A program made the position numbers and the translations under genes. Below the pieces are notes generated by a model. The model did not search any database and had not been told where the DNA came from. It saw nothing but the letters and a program-made list of their open reading frames with translations. A stretch of DNA of 64,000 nucleotides, from assembly GCA_045531905.1 (NCBI GenBank), contig JAZSEY010000003.1, positions 191,234 to 255,233 on the forward strand, read 5' to 3'. Source of the DNA: RGIG6919 sp045531905 (GTDB lineage: Bacteria > Bacillota > Clostridia > Lachnospirales > Lachnospiraceae). Shown piece after piece: positions 61,217-64,000 of this stretch (position 1 is its first letter; every line of letters starts with the position of its first letter).

Positions 61217-63700
61217 CTATTTCACTTTAATTTTCTTAACCTTGCTATATGTACTATAAATCTTTGTCTTTCCTGAAGTCTTAAAACTTCTAATTTTTAC
61301 ATAATAAGTTTTCTTTGACTTCAATTTAGTTATAGTTTTAGATACTGTTTTGTATGACTTAACAGTAATGACCTTTTTATTTTTCTTAAACTTTTTGTCT
61401 GTAGCAATTACAATTTGATAACCACTTGCTTTAGAATCCTTTTTCCATGTCAGTTTCAAGGTTTTCTTCTTTGGAGAAGACAGTTTCTTGATGGAAGCTT
61501 GCTTTGGCTTCACTGTGATGGTTACTTTCTGAGTTACAGCCTTATACTGTTCCGTTTCTGGTGCTTCTATTGTGATGGTTGCTTTTCCGGTTCCCTTAAT
61601 CGTAACCTTGCCCTTTGAATTTACTTTGACTACTTTAGTATTGGAAGACTGATATGTTAAAACGCCATCTCCATTTGACTTTGCATTTAAATTAAAAGCT
61701 TTATTCCCATATGTTTTTGTCCATGACTTAATTACAGTGATAATCTGTTCCTGTTTCTCTGGCTCCGGCGGTAATTCTTCTATAATTGGTACAAATTTAA
61801 TTCCATATTTATTTGCAAATTGTTCGGCGCAACTACCTGTGTATCCATGTATTGTAACTAGTGACCCAGATGCCTTAAATGCCGCGTCAGTAGCTATATT
61901 AGTTACACTCTTTGGTATCGTAATGATGCCATCAAAATACACTATCTCATAAGGGTCCTCAATTATTTCTACACCCTCAGGAATTAGTAGTGTTCCACTC
62001 ATACCACTCGGAATGCAAAGAAGTTTCTTCATATCTTTAGAATATATTACACCGCTATTTTCCGCATATATCGGATTGGCCGCATCTACATGAAAGATTT
62101 TTATATCATCGGAATTACATATTATTTCCTGATAACTGGCACCAATTGTAATCTCATTAAAACCACAATAAAACATACTGCGGTCTGCCAAAACAATCGT
62201 GTTAGGCATAATATATGCACCACTTTTTCCATCTAAACATAGTAATATCTTTGTTAAATCTTTACTATATACAACATTGTCAACACTTATCATATAAGGG
62301 TTTTGTTCGGATACATGAAGAAATTCTAATTTACTAGAGTCGTAAACTTCTCCCTGATAACTAGCACCTATGGTAATTTCATTAAAACCACAATAAAACA
62401 TACTACTATCTGCTGATACAACTGCGTCAGGCATTACATAAGTACCGCTCTTTCCATCTAAACACAGTAATATCTTCGTTAAATCTTTGCTGTATACAAT
62501 GTTGTCAATACTTGTCATATAAGAATTTTCTTCTGATATCATTATTGTTTTTAGCATTCCTGCGGACTTCAAATCATTTAACAAGTAGTCCGCACTTTTG
62601 GTATATTCCTCATTCACAAGATTTTTTCCTATGGTAATACTTTCTAACAAATTGCATTGATAAAAAGCATAACTATCAACAAAACTAACTGCGTCTGGAA
62701 GTATTATTTCTTTTGCACTACTATATGAAAATGCACTATATCCTATTTTTGTAACCGTATCAAGAATTTCGATTTTTCCTGTTTTTGCACAAGGACATAT
62801 CTCTAAACGCGTCTTATCTTTATTATATAGCACACCATCTACACTGGAATATAATGGATTTCCTTCATCAACCTCTATACCGCTTAACTGCTTAGCATTC
62901 ACAAAGGTTGTATTGTCTATATACATATCATCCTGCAATGTAAATGTCCCACTTTTACCACCAGGATATGCAAGGACTCGTGTATTCAAATTATGCTTAA
63001 CATCGTTTGCATCTGTGTATACATACGAATCCACTTCACACAAAACACCATCAATATCAAAATACTTTTCATTACTATCAGCAACATAAATACCAGTAGC
63101 ACTCCAGCAATCAAAAAATGCATAATCTCCAATTTCTGATACACTAGCAGGTATAGTAATACCTTCTAAAGACGTGCAGCCATTAAATGCCATATATCCA
63201 ATGCCTTCCAAACCCTCCGGTAACACAATTGCCTTAAGACCACTACATTTATAAAAAGCCCATGACCGAATAGTTTTAACAGTTGTCGGTATAGAAACAT
63301 TGATAATATTATCAAGCTCACTAAATGTATTAGAGCCAATATAAACTAACCCTTCCGGTAGAATTACACTCTTTGTTAAAGCATCAATATTAGATACATA
63401 TTCACGGTCAATATATTCGCCATCTACATTATCAATGTAGCCGCTAAAATCACCGATTCCAACCACTTGTAAACCATTTAAAGTTGAAGGGATTGACCAT
63501 GATTCAATGACCTCATCAGCCTCTCCGTCATAATCATAGTCTACACCGTCATCATAACCTATAATCCACGCGCCTCCGTCATACTCAACATACGTGTAAT
63601 TACCACATGTTTTTTCGTAATCATCAGCATTAACTACATTACAATTGATTAAAATAACTAATAGTATTCCTAACACAAATGATAGTTTTTTAAATTTCAT
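61217..63700 (-). CDS. Secreted BspA-like LRR protein with Ig-like and Fn3-like C-terminus
   Basis: The 827-residue protein has a signal peptide (about 1-25), many LRR_5 units (for example IGSNTFSELDNIINVSIPTT, YMAFNGCTSLEGITIPASV), and a nearly duplicated block near residues 380-520 in which MYSKDLTKILLCLDGKSG-type sequence and MFYCGFNEITIGASYQ occur twice. The C-terminus carries a bacterial Ig-like domain (NTKVVKVNSKGKVTIKGTGK) and a fibronectin III-like domain (KLTWKKDSKASGYQIVIATD). The start has GAGGAGAG. Likely a surface adhesin. Unlike the other LRR proteins here it lacks the shared C-terminal LRR module. Confidence 0.85.
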   Translation of the reverse strand: MKFKKLSFVLGILLVILINCNVVNADDYEKTCGNYTYVEYDGGAWIIGYDDGVDYDYDGEADEVIESWSIPSTLNGLQVVGIGDFSGYIDNVDGEYIDREYVSNIDALTKSVILPEGLVYIGSNTFSELDNIINVSIPTTVKTIRSWAFYKCSGLKAIVLPEGLEGIGYMAFNGCTSLEGITIPASVSEIGDYAFFDCWSATGIYVADSNEKYFDIDGVLCEVDSYVYTDANDVKHNLNTRVLAYPGGKSGTFTLQDDMYIDNTTFVNAKQLSGIEVDEGNPLYSSVDGVLYNKDKTRLEICPCAKTGKIEILDTVTKIGYSAFSYSSAKEIILPDAVSFVDSYAFYQCNLLESITIGKNLVNEEYTKSADYLLNDLKSAGMLKTIMISEENSYMTSIDNIVYSKDLTKILLCLDGKSGTYVMPDAVVSADSSMFYCGFNEITIGASYQGEVYDSSKLEFLHVSEQNPYMISVDNVVYSKDLTKILLCLDGKSGAYIMPNTIVLADRSMFYCGFNEITIGASYQEIICNSDDIKIFHVDAANPIYAENSGVIYSKDMKKLLCIPSGMSGTLLIPEGVEIIEDPYEIVYFDGIITIPKSVTNIATDAAFKASGSLVTIHGYTGSCAEQFANKYGIKFVPIIEELPPEPEKQEQIITVIKSWTKTYGNKAFNLNAKSNGDGVLTYQSSNTKVVKVNSKGKVTIKGTGKATITIEAPETEQYKAVTQKVTITVKPKQASIKKLSSPKKKTLKLTWKKDSKASGYQIVIATDKKFKKNKKVITVKSYKTVSKTITKLKSKKTYYVKIRSFKTSGKTKIYSTYSKVKKIKVK

Positions 63701-63730
63701 GCTACATCTCTCCTCATTTATTTAACCACT

Positions 63731-64000
63731 TTATTTTATAATTTTAACCCTTTTGCCCTGTCCTTTATTCTTTAGCAGTTTCTTATATGCCTTTAACTTT
63801 GATGAAGGCACTTTTATTCTTGCAGTAGATCTGATGCCTTTGAATGCATTTTTCCCTACCGTCTTCAATTTCTTAGATTTAATAGTGATTTGCTTTAATC
63901 TACTACAACCCCTTAACGCCTCTTTTCCTATTGTTTTCACGGACGAACCAAATGTTATACTTGTTAATTTCTTGCAATTTTTGAATGCGTAGGAGCCTAT
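63731..64000 (-). CDS. C-terminal part of another BspA-like LRR protein, cut by window edge
   Basis: The frame is open to the window end and ends at 63731 with RVKIIK. It shows LRR units GSYAFKNCKKLTSITFG and VKTIGKEALRGCSRLKQITI, then VGKNAFKGIRSTARIKVP. The closing module is the same as in the transglutaminase and the BspA-like protein at 31183. The N-terminus lies beyond the window. Confidence 0.8.
   Translation of the reverse strand: MGSYAFKNCKKLTSITFGSSVKTIGKEALRGCSRLKQITIKSKKLKTVGKNAFKGIRSTARIKVPSSKLKAYKKLLKNKGQGKRVKIIK

Overview
The window looks like a chromosomal segment of an anaerobic, low-to-moderate GC Firmicute of the Lachnospiraceae type. Evidence: ribosome binding sites of GGAGG type, a T-box upstream of ileS, a clostridial-type endospore gene set (spoIID, a SpoIIQ-like protein, spoIIR, a GerA-type receptor operon, sipL with DUF3794 and LysM domains), DUF4358 and DUF3877 families, BspA-like leucine-rich-repeat surface proteins and Thr/Glu-rich linkers. 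No tRNA, rRNA, CRISPR array, prophage or intact transposon was seen.

Layout. 1-1403: lipoprotein and SGNH hydrolase, probably part of a polysaccharide O-acylation cluster. 1656-5328: aldose epimerase and cellobiose phosphorylase. 5441-5875: GC-rich tandem repeats followed by a compact, apparently complete type I toxin-antitoxin locus that lies outside the long open reading frames. 5944-7197: membrane protein and Xre regulator. 7267-11200: Fur/PerR regulator, DUF3877, SpoIIQ-like, L,D-transpeptidase and SpoIID. 11273-20842: glycogen phosphorylase (with its PLP lysine replaced), LTA-synthase-like protein, T-box-controlled ileS, and pncB. 21065-25382: malQ, plsC, small membrane protein, ddl, DUF1934. 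25680-33465: secreted transglutaminase, two tandem LuxR-type regulators, BspA-like protein. 33544-37538: spoIIR behind a germinant receptor operon whose B and C subunits are fused. 37591-37974: a very long imperfect palindrome. 37950-46112: gntR, ispE, acetyltransferase, unknown abundant-type protein, fba, M18 aminopeptidase, membrane protein, a 1-phosphofructokinase remnant, sipL. 46195-52402: hybrid histidine kinase, acyl-CoA synthetase, sodium:solute symporter. 52522-61022: a six-gene Ser/Thr phospho-signalling operon. 61217-64000: two more repeat-rich surface proteins.

Themes. Storage and cello-oligosaccharide use: cellobiose phosphorylase, glycogen phosphorylase, MalQ and aldolase. Sporulation genes are scattered, and matches to sigma-E and sigma-G promoters can be read in front of sipL, spoIID and the ger operon. 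The cell-surface proteins share a C-terminal LRR module, and two of the surface loci sit beside regulators (tandem LuxR proteins; kinase/FHA operon).

The most interesting unlabelled signals are: (i) the type I toxin-antitoxin locus at 5622-5898, with a 31-residue hydrophobic peptide, a convergent antisense RNA, a shared bidirectional terminator, a direct repeat of the toxin start region and complementary mRNA ends; (ii) two copies of a 75-nt structured RNA core embedded in terminator stems (25393-25512 and 52411-52522), with base-pair covariation between copies; (iii) the kinase, pseudokinase, FHA and LytTR-FHA operon; and (iv) the Lys-to-Thr change at the PLP site of glycogen phosphorylase.
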